Origin: an uncultured Muribaculaceae bacterium
GTDB taxonomy: Bacteria; Bacteroidota; Bacteroidia; Bacteroidales; Muribaculaceae
Direction of reading: 5' to 3'
Assembly: GCA_910587915.1 (NCBI GenBank)
Contig: CAJUOB010000007.1
Span: forward strand, 1-64,000
DNA length: 64,000 nt
Each line of letters begins with the position of its first letter. The first letter of the stretch is position 1. The translations under genes were made by a program, and so were the position numbers. The notes beneath the pieces are model-generated. The model saw nothing but the letters and a program-made list of their open reading frames with translations, did no database searches and had not been told where the DNA came from. Below are positions 51,446 to 60,387 of this stretch, piece by piece.

Positions 51446-54400
51446 ATGAAAAAAGGAATTCTCAGTGCCTTAATTCTATTACTGACTGTAATAGTTGCAC
51501 ACGCGCAGAATATCACTGTGCATGGGACCGTTGTTTCGGCTGCCGACGACGAACCGTTGATCGGCGCAAGCATTGTCCCAGAGTCAAAAGGTGCGGCTGG
51601 TGTCGTCACTGATATCGATGGAAATTTCGTTATAACGGTACCCGACGGTTCTAATCTTATCGTATCCTATGTAGGATTTGTGCCTAAAACCGTGAAAGCG
51701 GAAAGCCATCTTACAATTCAGCTCCATGAAGATTCCGAACTTTTGGAAGAGGTAGTGGTAGTAGGATACCAGACAGTCAGAAAAGCCGACCTCACAGGAG
51801 CGGTGGCTGTCATGAACATGAAAGAGCCTTTGAGCGAGAACTCAGGAAATATAATGAATTCCATGGCCGGTAAATTGCCAGGTGTGAATGTGATTCCCGA
51901 TGCCGCTCCGGGTGGAACCGGTTCGATTAGAGTGCGTGGTATGTCGACTGCCAACTCGAGCAACGATCCACTGTATATAATCGACGGTGTTCCTACCGAT
52001 AATATCAATTGTATCAATCCGGCCGACATTGAGTCAATGCAGGTGCTCAAGGATGCGGCCTCGGCATCTATCTATGGCTCGCGTGCGGCCAACGGTGTGG
52101 TTATTATTACCACAAAGCAGGGTAAAGGCGACCGCATGACCATCAATGTCAACTATGCGGCGAGTGCACAGACCATTGCCAGACGCTATGATATGATGAA
52201 TGCCGAACAATGGGGCAACGCATATTGGGCTGCCTCGGCAAATTCAAACATAGCTCCTTCGCATATACTTTATGGCTCGGGTGCCACTCCCGTTCTCCAG
52301 CAGTATGTAGGCGGTAATCCTAATTATCCTACAACTGAAACGGACTGGCAGGATCAAGTATATCGCACGGCTTGGACAAACAATCTCACCGCATCCATTT
52401 CGAATAATACCGAGAAAGGGTCGGTAATGCTGTCGATGAACTATATAAATCAGAACGGTAATATCAACGATACTTTCTACGAGAGATACTCGGCCCGTGT
52501 GAACTCCCGCTATGATTTCAATAAATATATCACTGTCGGTGAAAACCTTATGGTAGCACGATGGTCAAATCGCGGCGTGGATGTCGCCGGCGACCGCGGC
52601 ATACCGTTTTCGGCCATCAGCATGCATCCGGCACTTCCGGTGCGTGGACTGGACGGCGAATGGGCTCGTCCGAAGGAGTTGAATATCAACGACCTTTCAA
52701 ATCCGGTGCAGATAATTGCCAATTCCCGAGATAATAATCTGGCGTCCTGGCGTATCCTCGGAAATGCTTATCTGGAGGTAAAACCTGTCGAGGGCCTGTC
52801 GTTGAAAACCAATATCGGTATCGAACATAGCCAATATTTCAACAATACTCTTGGCCGTGCTGTAAATCCCGGCGATGTGAATAGTATGTCGAGCGTTTAT
52901 GGGCAAGGCGACACATGGACCTGGACTAATACTGCAAATTATAACAAGACATTTGCCGACAAACACCATCTCACGGTCCTGATCGGTTCGGAAGCGATCG
53001 GCTATACATTCCGCGATCTTTCCGCATCGCGCGAGGGCTATGAATTCGAAGATGCCGATTTCATGCAGATAGGCTCCGGTACAGGTACACGAAACAATGG
53101 CGGTGGCAAAACTCAGTGGGCTGTATTCTCGCTCTTCGGAAAAGCGGATTATAACTATGCCGACCGTTATCTTGCTTCATTCACAATCCGCCGTGATGAG
53201 AACTCCCGTTTCGCAAAGGGCTTCCGCGCAGGTATCTTCCCGGCATTCTCTTTTGCATGGCGTCCTACACAGGAGGATTTCTTCCCGAAGAACCAAATTC
53301 TCAATGACTTGAAAATTCGCTACTCTTGGGGTCAGAACGGTAATGCAAACATCCCTTCGCTTTATCCTGCTTATTCTACATATATATTCAATACCGGAAA
53401 CGGCGCCTACGACCTCAGTGGCACAAATTCATCTACAACTGCTGGTATAACACTCGCAAGCACCGGAAATCCGGAGTTGAAGTGGGAAACAACCTACCAG
53501 AATAACATCGGCATTGATCTGGCCTTCTTCAACAATGCCCTCAATGTAAGCGCTGATTACTATGTGAAGAAAACCAAGGATATGCTCACTATCCCCCCGG
53601 CTCTCGATGTGGCCGGTGAGAACGCTGCCATGTGGTTGAATACGGGCGATATGAAAAACACCGGTTGGGAAGTGACTGTGGCATACCGTAGTCCCCAATA
53701 TGGCGATTTCTCATGGAATGGATCGGTAAATCTTTCACAGTATAAAAATAAACTGGTGACCCTCAACTCCCGTCAGAAATTCATCGGAGGCGATCAGCGA
53801 CTTATCCCCGGCCAGCCTATGGGCGTGTATTATGGATATGTGTGCGATGGTATCTTCCAGTCGAAAGAGGAAGTGGCAAACCATGCCGCACAGACTGGTG
53901 CTGCTCCCGGTCGACTGATATACCGCGATCTCGATGGAAACGGTGTGATTGACGATAACGACCGTTGTATCATAGGCGATCCTAATCCCGATCTGTCGAT
54001 GGGTATAAATCTGGCATTCAGATACAAGGCCTTCGCTCTTGATATGTTCTTCGCCGGTGATTTCGGGTTCGATATACAGAACCATATGAAGCGTCAGTTG
54101 CTTTCTATGAATTATGGTCTTGGCAACACCAACCGTGGCGTGGATATACTGAATGCCTGGACTCCGTCGAACACCAATACTGATATTCCGGCGCTGTCGC
54201 TTACCGACGACAACAACGAATCTCGTTTCTCTACATACTACGTTGAAGACGGATCGTATATGAAGATGAAATACCTTAAACTGTCGTATTCTCTTCCTAA
54301 GAATATAATCAGCAAAATCGGAGCATCGAGTCTTGATGTATACGGTCAGGTTGAAAACGTATTCACTCTCACCAAATATACCGGTTTGGATCCCGAAATT

Positions 54401-54487
54401 CTTCCTGGCGAATACGGTGCGCATATCGACAATGGTGCTTATCCTCGTCCACGCACATTTACCATTGGTGTAAACTTCCAGTTCTAA
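51446..54487 (+). CDS. SusC-like TonB-dependent fructan transporter
   Basis: 1,013 aa with signal peptide (1-21, AHAQ). A carboxypeptidase-D regulatory-like domain (about 23-100; TVVSAADDEPLIGASIV) is followed by a TonB-box-like EEVVVVGYQTVRKADLTGAV. The plug (about 110-215) has the SusC-type motifs VRGMSTANSSNDPLYIIDGVP and SIYGSRAANGVVIITTKQG. The 22-strand barrel runs to the C-terminal FTIGVNFQF. With the SusD partner it imports oligosaccharides across the outer membrane using TonB energy. It starts the susC-susD-DUF4960-GH32 operon. Fructan specificity is inferred from the surrounding GH32 and fructokinase genes. Confidence 0.96.
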   Translation: MKKGILSALILLLTVIVAHAQNITVHGTVVSAADDEPLIGASIVPESKGAAGVVTDIDGNFVITVPDGSNLIVSYVGFVPKTVKAESHLTIQLHEDSELLEEVVVVGYQTVRKADLTGAVAVMNMKEPLSENSGNIMNSMAGKLPGVNVIPDAAPGGTGSIRVRGMSTANSSNDPLYIIDGVPTDNINCINPADIESMQVLKDAASASIYGSRAANGVVIITTKQGKGDRMTINVNYAASAQTIARRYDMMNAEQWGNAYWAASANSNIAPSHILYGSGATPVLQQYVGGNPNYPTTETDWQDQVYRTAWTNNLTASISNNTEKGSVMLSMNYINQNGNINDTFYERYSARVNSRYDFNKYITVGENLMVARWSNRGVDVAGDRGIPFSAISMHPALPVRGLDGEWARPKELNINDLSNPVQIIANSRDNNLASWRILGNAYLEVKPVEGLSLKTNIGIEHSQYFNNTLGRAVNPGDVNSMSSVYGQGDTWTWTNTANYNKTFADKHHLTVLIGSEAIGYTFRDLSASREGYEFEDADFMQIGSGTGTRNNGGGKTQWAVFSLFGKADYNYADRYLASFTIRRDENSRFAKGFRAGIFPAFSFAWRPTQEDFFPKNQILNDLKIRYSWGQNGNANIPSLYPAYSTYIFNTGNGAYDLSGTNSSTTAGITLASTGNPELKWETTYQNNIGIDLAFFNNALNVSADYYVKKTKDMLTIPPALDVAGENAAMWLNTGDMKNTGWEVTVAYRSPQYGDFSWNGSVNLSQYKNKLVTLNSRQKFIGGDQRLIPGQPMGVYYGYVCDGIFQSKEEVANHAAQTGAAPGRLIYRDLDGNGVIDDNDRCIIGDPNPDLSMGINLAFRYKAFALDMFFAGDFGFDIQNHMKRQLLSMNYGLGNTNRGVDILNAWTPSNTNTDIPALSLTDDNNESRFSTYYVEDGSYMKMKYLKLSYSLPKNIISKIGASSLDVYGQVENVFTLTKYTGLDPEILPGEYGAHIDNGAYPRPRTFTIGVNFQF

Positions 54488-54518
54488 ACCGAATCAGAAA
54501 TCAGTACAAATTTCAAAA

Positions 54519-56195
54519 ATGAAAAACCTAAGAAATATCATAAAAAACGCAATATGCGTGGCTGCTATCGCTTCGATGGCTGTAGCATCGACATCTTGCG
54601 ATGATCTTCTCGATACCAAGCCTCAGGGGGTATTTACCGATGAGCAAATAGGCGATGATGAAGCTGTCGATCTTATGACGGCGGCCTATGCGACACTGCT
54701 GTGCCATTATTTCGGCAACAACGAATCGTTTGCAGGGCCTATCAACAATTGGGTGTTCGATGTGCGTTCGGACGACGCCCTCAAGGGTGGTGGTGAAGTG
54801 TCGATGGAAGGCTACATTCACCAGCTCGAAATGGGTAATGTGCAGAGCGATAACGATGTCGCAAATTTCAAATGGCGTAATAACTATTACTCGATCAGCC
54901 GATGCAATACGGCTATAAAGGGTATTGCGAATGCTTCGACAATATCGGATGAGAACAAAGTAAGATATATGGCAGAGATGAAGACTCTGCGTGCTTACTA
55001 CTATTTCGACATGTTCCGCATATTCCAGAAGTTCCCTTACTTTGATGAGAGTGTTACCAATCCGAGCGAATGCCGTGCCGATGAATATTCCCGCGACCAG
55101 ATCGTGGATTTTATCAAGCAGGATCTCCGCGATAGCTATGAAGTACTCCCCGCAAGTCAGGAGCTTCCCGGCCGATTCAACAAATATGTAGCGGCTGCAC
55201 TCCTTGCCCGTGTCGACCTCTTCACATCCGATTGGGCAGAGGCCGAGAAATATGCCGGCTATGTGATTTCGAGCGGTAAATATGAGCTCTACCCCAATTT
55301 CCTCGATATGTCGAAGCCCGAGTTCAACAATCAGTATGAGTCGGTGTTGGCAATTCAATTCTCATCGGCAAATTCGCCCGATCAGTTCAATTTCTGCAAT
55401 TGCCTTAACTGCACATGGTCGGATGGCAATCTCTATGGAAATGGCGATGATTTCTATCTTGCGTCGCAGAATCTTGTAAACGCTTTCCGTACAACTGCCA
55501 ACGGCCTGCCCTTCCTGGATGGCACATTCAACGATGAAAATATCGATAAGGCCGATTATGAGGGTAATGTGGACCCGCGCCTGGACTTCACACTCGGCCG
55601 TATCGGCATGCCTTGGCGTTCACACACCTACAATGAAAAGTGGTGCCGCAATTTCGATCTCTATGGCCAGTATTCTGGTAAAAAGCCCTACCCGGCACCC
55701 GAATCCCCCTATGTGAAACCGGGCATAGTACCCTGGGGTGCATCTTCACTCAACTGCATTCTCATCCGTTATGCAGATGTGATGCTTATGAAAGCCGAGG
55801 CCCTGATAGAGCAGGGTAAGGATCTGGATGAAGCACGCAGTCTTATCAATGATATACGTCGTAAAGCAGCACGCTCGGTCGATCCCACATATGAGCCGAT
55901 GGATTGTAATCCCATGATAGCCAATTACGCCGTGGCTGAATATCCGGCAACCGGCTGGAATCAGGATTATGCACGCAGGGCTGTGCGGATGGAGCGTCGT
56001 CTCGAGCTCGCAATGGAGGGCCTCCGTTGGTTCGATCTTGTTCGATGGGGTAATGTTGTCGAAACTATGAACAACTACTACGCTTCAGAAGGTAAAATCC
56101 GTACATACTATCAAGGTGCGGCCTTATCCGATAATGAGATTTACTTCCCGATTCCTGTCAATCAGGTGGATAATGCGGGCGACCTATACAAGTAA
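54519..56195 (+). CDS. SusD-like surface glycan-binding lipoprotein
   Basis: 558 aa. Lipobox ASTSC with Cys27 and an acidic DDLLDTKPQG start, typical of surface-exported SusD. The four-TPR helical scaffold is evident (RYMAEMKTLRAYYYFDMFRIFQKFPYFDE, and the C-terminal RRAVRMERRLELAMEGLRWFDLVRWGN). It forms the lid over the SusC barrel and captures the fructan. It lies 31 nt downstream of susC in the same operon and 15 nt before the DUF4960 gene. Confidence 0.96.
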   Translation: MKNLRNIIKNAICVAAIASMAVASTSCDDLLDTKPQGVFTDEQIGDDEAVDLMTAAYATLLCHYFGNNESFAGPINNWVFDVRSDDALKGGGEVSMEGYIHQLEMGNVQSDNDVANFKWRNNYYSISRCNTAIKGIANASTISDENKVRYMAEMKTLRAYYYFDMFRIFQKFPYFDESVTNPSECRADEYSRDQIVDFIKQDLRDSYEVLPASQELPGRFNKYVAAALLARVDLFTSDWAEAEKYAGYVISSGKYELYPNFLDMSKPEFNNQYESVLAIQFSSANSPDQFNFCNCLNCTWSDGNLYGNGDDFYLASQNLVNAFRTTANGLPFLDGTFNDENIDKADYEGNVDPRLDFTLGRIGMPWRSHTYNEKWCRNFDLYGQYSGKKPYPAPESPYVKPGIVPWGASSLNCILIRYADVMLMKAEALIEQGKDLDEARSLINDIRRKAARSVDPTYEPMDCNPMIANYAVAEYPATGWNQDYARRAVRMERRLELAMEGLRWFDLVRWGNVVETMNNYYASEGKIRTYYQGAALSDNEIYFPIPVNQVDNAGDLYK

Positions 56196-56210
56196 AAACC
56201 ATCAAAAATC

Positions 56211-57686
56211 ATGAAAATGAAAAAATTTCAATCATATAGTATTGCAATGCTGGTCGCTCTTTTGTGCGGTATCCTCGGTGCGTGCTCAGACTTTGAGCCT
56301 ACCGGTATGCCCGAGCTTCCCGCTATTGCAAAGGTTTCGGACCTTAAAGCCGGTATTACAGGACACAAAGTTTGCTTGTCGTGGCAGCTTCCTGCCGATA
56401 ATGGTGTGGAAGGTGTGAAAATCATTACAAATGGTAATAATGAAGCAGCTGTAATTCTCGACGGACGTCCTACGGAATATACGGTGGTCGGGCAGCCGAT
56501 GGGCGAGGAATATCTCTACACCGTAAAAGTGATGTACGAAGGCGGTTATGTTTCGGAAGGTGTATCGGTAACTTCTGTATTGCCCGAAGAGCAGCTTGCC
56601 GGTGTATCCGATCTGAAAGCGGAGGTATCGGGACGTACAGTGACTCTCTCATGGCGCCTTCCGGCGAGCGATGAGGTTACTGGTGTAAGGATTATCCGCG
56701 ATGGCGATAACGATGCGGCCACCGTCCTTGAAGGCAATGTCACATCTTTTGAGATGAAAGGACAGCCCATGGACAAGGAAATGACATATACAGTGGAGGC
56801 TATTTACGATACATACTATATGTCGGTTGGCACATCGGTGAATGTTAAAGTACCATATATCACCCCCAGAATGGCTTACCTCATGACAGCCCCATCTATT
56901 TCGGAGCTTCCCGATGATGATGAGCGCGCGGCTGCTACCTGGTTTGCCGCTCAGGAGAATGCCGAGTTGATTCAAGTATCTCAGATTGCCGGCCTTGATG
57001 CCGATCTTTATCCGGTGATATGGATTGAGATTGATCGCGTAGGACTCCCCCTTGGTTGGGAAAATCTTCCCTCGGAGATCACAAATGCCACTGTAATAGA
57101 TGCTTTGAAGCAATATTCTGCCAATGGTGGCAGCCTGTATCTTGCAAATATGGCCTCACAGCTCACGGTGCCTCTGGGTTTTGTACCCGCTAATATGGCT
57201 CCTACAGTATATGGCAATGGCGATGGTGGAATCGGCACCGACGTATGGGTGATCAATCCTTATCTTGGATGGGATTTCCGAAATGGTTCCGACCAGGGCT
57301 TCTACGACCGCACCACACATGAGATATATAAAGGAATTGCGCTCGAAGACCCCAATAACTATGGGTACAATAACCTTCCGCTTATTGGGCCGGGCCAACG
57401 TGAGGACCACAACTGCCTGTGGGATTGCAATATCTATGGCCGTGGCATTTATCCTGATGTGATCAGGAATTTTGAAGTCACAACAAACTCACTTGTGCTG
57501 GCTACCTGGGGACATGTCCGCGATCACTGTGTGGCCGGATTGGTGGAATTCTATTCAAATGCCGAGCATGGCCGTTGCATTGCAAATGGTTTCGCAGCCT
57601 ATGAATGGAATCAGAACTCTGGTCCCAACCCCTATCAGCACAACGTTGAACAGTTGACGCTGAATATTCTGAATTATTTGAAATGA
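56211..57686 (+). CDS. Surface glycan-binding protein: two FnIII-like repeats plus DUF4960
   Basis: 491 aa. Lipoprotein leader with lipobox LGAC (Cys25) and an acidic +2 region. Two internal repeats of about 90 residues (about 38-125 and 132-218) share VSDLKA, VTLSW-LPA, I-NG-N-AA and the TYTV motifs, and look like fibronectin III / Ig folds. The C-terminal DUF4960 domain (about 222-491) contains RMAYLMTAPSISELPDDDERAAATWF and WGHVRDHCVAGLVEF. It occupies the place of the extra surface glycan-binding protein next to SusCD in known levan loci, so fructan binding at the cell surface is the likely role. An 81-nt gap with a hairpin separates it from the LamG-GH32 gene. Confidence 0.88.
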   Translation: MKMKKFQSYSIAMLVALLCGILGACSDFEPTGMPELPAIAKVSDLKAGITGHKVCLSWQLPADNGVEGVKIITNGNNEAAVILDGRPTEYTVVGQPMGEEYLYTVKVMYEGGYVSEGVSVTSVLPEEQLAGVSDLKAEVSGRTVTLSWRLPASDEVTGVRIIRDGDNDAATVLEGNVTSFEMKGQPMDKEMTYTVEAIYDTYYMSVGTSVNVKVPYITPRMAYLMTAPSISELPDDDERAAATWFAAQENAELIQVSQIAGLDADLYPVIWIEIDRVGLPLGWENLPSEITNATVIDALKQYSANGGSLYLANMASQLTVPLGFVPANMAPTVYGNGDGGIGTDVWVINPYLGWDFRNGSDQGFYDRTTHEIYKGIALEDPNNYGYNNLPLIGPGQREDHNCLWDCNIYGRGIYPDVIRNFEVTTNSLVLATWGHVRDHCVAGLVEFYSNAEHGRCIANGFAAYEWNQNSGPNPYQHNVEQLTLNILNYLK

Positions 57687-57716
57687 GAAATACACAAAAT
57701 CTTTAATCCCATTTAG

Positions 57717-57751
57717 AACCACCGCCGGTGTTCCAAGCGCCGGCGATGGTT
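57717..57751 (+). other. Intra-operon hairpin before the last GH32 gene
   Basis: AACCACCGCCGG (57717-57728) pairs with CCGGCGATGGTT (57740-57751) with one mismatch. No T-run follows, so it is more likely an mRNA-stabilising or processing element than a terminator. Confidence 0.6.
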
Positions 57752-57767
57752 CCTTGATTTAATAACC

Positions 57768-60221
57768 ATGATTAAATTTCCGCAAATTATCAGACTGGTT
57801 CCTATAGCGGTTTCTGGTTTGCTCCCATTGGTTGCTGAGGCCGAAGAAGTGGCATGTTTTCCTATGGAAAATTCAAACGATAAAATCGTTGAAAAGGTCT
57901 CCGGTGCTACTTTTTCGATAAATGGCGTCCATTCAGCCGAAAATATGCCCGGGGCCAAAGGAAAGGCCTTGCGTTTCGATGGATATTCGACCTACATAGA
58001 TGCGTCGGTCGGGAATATAATCCCGGCAGGCTCAAAGAAAATGACCGCTTCAATATGGTTCGCTATCGAAACATATCCGATAGTGGAACTTGATAAGAAT
58101 ACAGCCGAACAGATTGCTGTGGCTTCATGCATTGATGAAAATGCACGAAGCGGTTTTGGTTTCTTTATCGGCTTCGATGGCCGGTATTCTTTCAAGACAT
58201 ATGTTGGAGGTTGGCCTCTCGAACTGAAAGTCGACACGCCTCTCAATCAATATGAATGGATTAATCTTACCGCGGTCATCGATACAGAAGCACGTTCGGC
58301 CAGACTCTATCGCAATGGTGTCGAAGTGGCTTCATCGAAAGCCAACGGTACTATGACAGTTGCAAATTCTACCATGAGAATAGGCCGCAGTTTCAATGAG
58401 CGTTTCAGCGGCCCATTCTGCCTGACATCGTTCAATGGCCTGGTCGATGATATAACTGTGTGGAATGAGGCCTTGGGCATAGATGCAATTGCTGCTATGA
58501 TTCCCGAGAATGATGCCGATATGTCTATTTCAGAAGAACGCTTTGCCGATAGCCCGATGCGTCCGGTTTTTCATGGCATGCCTGGAGCTAATTGGACTAA
58601 TGAGACTCATGGCTTGACATATTCTAATGGCCGCTATCATCTCTTTTTTCAAAAAAATGCAAATGGTCCCTATATGGCTCGTCTGCATTGGGGGCATCTG
58701 TCGAGCGAGAATCTCTATGATTGGAAAGAAGAGAAAATAGCGCTTACCCCCGGATTGTATTACGACATCAAAGGGTGCTGGTCGGGATGTGTGTTCTCCG
58801 ACGATGAATTGACTCACGGCAGGCCATCGATTATATATACCGGTGTCGATTATGGTAAGGCGGTTATAGCACAAGCAAACCCCGAAGATGACGATTTGAT
58901 AGCATGGCAAAAAATGTCCATGCCTATAATTAATGGCCGGCCCAACGGTCTGTCCGATGATTTCCGCGATCCGTATTTCTTTCGTTCCGATAATGGAGCT
59001 TATATAATTGTGGGTTCAAGCAAGGGTGGGGTAGGCACGACAACTCTCCATGCTTATAATCCGGTGACGAAAGGTTGGAGTAACGATGGCAAGACATTCT
59101 TTACCGGTACCGATGTCGCAACTTGTGGTACATTCTGGGAGATGCCTAATATCACTAAAATTGGTGATAAGTGGCTATTTACAGTTACGCCTCAGAATAC
59201 ATCGAAAGGTGTGGCGGCAATCTACTGGGTCGGGACTATAAATGCCGATGGAACATTTTCTCCGGAAAAGACGACTCCCGCGAATATCGAGCTGCCGGGC
59301 TTTGCACGCGATGGATTCGGCATGTTGTCTCCTTCAGTCTATAATCACGATGGCAAGACCATAGCGCTTGGCATCGTTCCGGATAAATTACCATCGCAAG
59401 CTAACTATGATCTCGGCTATGCACATACATATTCCCTGCCGAGGGAATGGTCGATTGATGTAGATGGTAATTTGTGCCAGAAGCCGTATTCCGGACTTTC
59501 GGAAATGCGGATGGAAAATGCTTTCTCAAAGACCGATTTCGAGCTTGATGGAAGACTGGTTCTCAGCGACATTTCCGGAAGATCGGTCGAATTGGTTGGC
59601 GAGTTCACTATTGGAGAAGGTAAATGTGGGTTTACTCTCCTCGATGATGGCGCTTCATCTGTAAAAATATATTATGATGGTTCGATAAATGAAATTGTGG
59701 TAGACGCTCGTGGTGTTGATCGCTTGATCAATGATTCCGGCGTATTCGACGGATATTACCACAGTATGTTGCCACGGCAACTCGCCAAAGGTGAAACCGT
59801 GAAATTGAATATTTTCTATGACCACTCAATATTGGATATTTTTGTGAACGATACTTGGGCTACGTCGGTACGTATATTTGCCAATGAAAAATCGCGCGAG
59901 GACGTTACTGTATTTACCGATGCTCCCGCACGGGTGAAATCTGTCAATGGCTGGAATCTTGATGCCACCCGTGTCAGTTCCGGAATAGGTGGTGTCGCTG
60001 TCGGGCGGACTGATTTTTCGGTTGTTGCCGACGGTGGAATGCTTAGATACGACAACCTGCAAGTTCCTTCGACGCTGACTATATATAATATTTCCGGCAA
60101 CAAGGTTTTCGATGCACACATCGATACTGCAGCGGGTTGTCTCGATACAAATCTTAGAGGATTCCATATTGTAACAGTGAGTTCTGCAGATGGAATCGCT
60201 TCCAGAAAGATTGTTTTCTGA
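57768..60221 (+). CDS. LamG-GH32 fructan hydrolase with variant nucleophile motif and T9SS-like tail
   Basis: 817 aa with signal peptide (1-25). A laminin-G/concanavalin-like domain (about 28-245) is fused to a GH32 propeller (about 262-600) and a beta-sandwich (about 600-730). GH32 landmarks: transition-state Asp401 in FRDPYFF and acid/base Glu458 in FWEMPN are kept. The nucleophile motif WMNDPNG reads WTNETHG, putting Glu279 where Asp is expected. The last 60 residues (TLTIYNISGNKVFD, GFHIVTVSSADGIASRKIVF) resemble a T9SS type A sorting domain, which suggests surface delivery or release. As last gene of the susC operon, it probably cuts fructan outside the cell (endo-levanase role inferred). 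Confidence 0.88.
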   Translation: MIKFPQIIRLVPIAVSGLLPLVAEAEEVACFPMENSNDKIVEKVSGATFSINGVHSAENMPGAKGKALRFDGYSTYIDASVGNIIPAGSKKMTASIWFAIETYPIVELDKNTAEQIAVASCIDENARSGFGFFIGFDGRYSFKTYVGGWPLELKVDTPLNQYEWINLTAVIDTEARSARLYRNGVEVASSKANGTMTVANSTMRIGRSFNERFSGPFCLTSFNGLVDDITVWNEALGIDAIAAMIPENDADMSISEERFADSPMRPVFHGMPGANWTNETHGLTYSNGRYHLFFQKNANGPYMARLHWGHLSSENLYDWKEEKIALTPGLYYDIKGCWSGCVFSDDELTHGRPSIIYTGVDYGKAVIAQANPEDDDLIAWQKMSMPIINGRPNGLSDDFRDPYFFRSDNGAYIIVGSSKGGVGTTTLHAYNPVTKGWSNDGKTFFTGTDVATCGTFWEMPNITKIGDKWLFTVTPQNTSKGVAAIYWVGTINADGTFSPEKTTPANIELPGFARDGFGMLSPSVYNHDGKTIALGIVPDKLPSQANYDLGYAHTYSLPREWSIDVDGNLCQKPYSGLSEMRMENAFSKTDFELDGRLVLSDISGRSVELVGEFTIGEGKCGFTLLDDGASSVKIYYDGSINEIVVDARGVDRLINDSGVFDGYYHSMLPRQLAKGETVKLNIFYDHSILDIFVNDTWATSVRIFANEKSREDVTVFTDAPARVKSVNGWNLDATRVSSGIGGVAVGRTDFSVVADGGMLRYDNLQVPSTLTIYNISGNKVFDAHIDTAAGCLDTNLRGFHIVTVSSADGIASRKIVF

Positions 60222-60268
60222 TATGTTTTTTGGATAGAATTATAAGGTAATAAGGATTGCAATAGGAA

Positions 60269-60304
60269 AGCCGGGACGTTGCGACAACGTCCCGGCTGTT
60301 TATT
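60269..60304 (+). terminator. Terminator of the susC-GH32 operon
   Basis: A perfect 13-bp GC-rich stem (60269-60281 with 60285-60297, core CCGGGACGTTG) with a 3-nt loop is followed by GTTTATTTT. It closes the fructan locus on the right. Confidence 0.85.
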
Positions 60305-60387
60305 TTAGTGTCGAAATATCAGGATCTCGGTTGTAGGCTGCTGATCATGGCTCAAAGTATAATCTTATACCGGAAGCCCTTTTCTAC

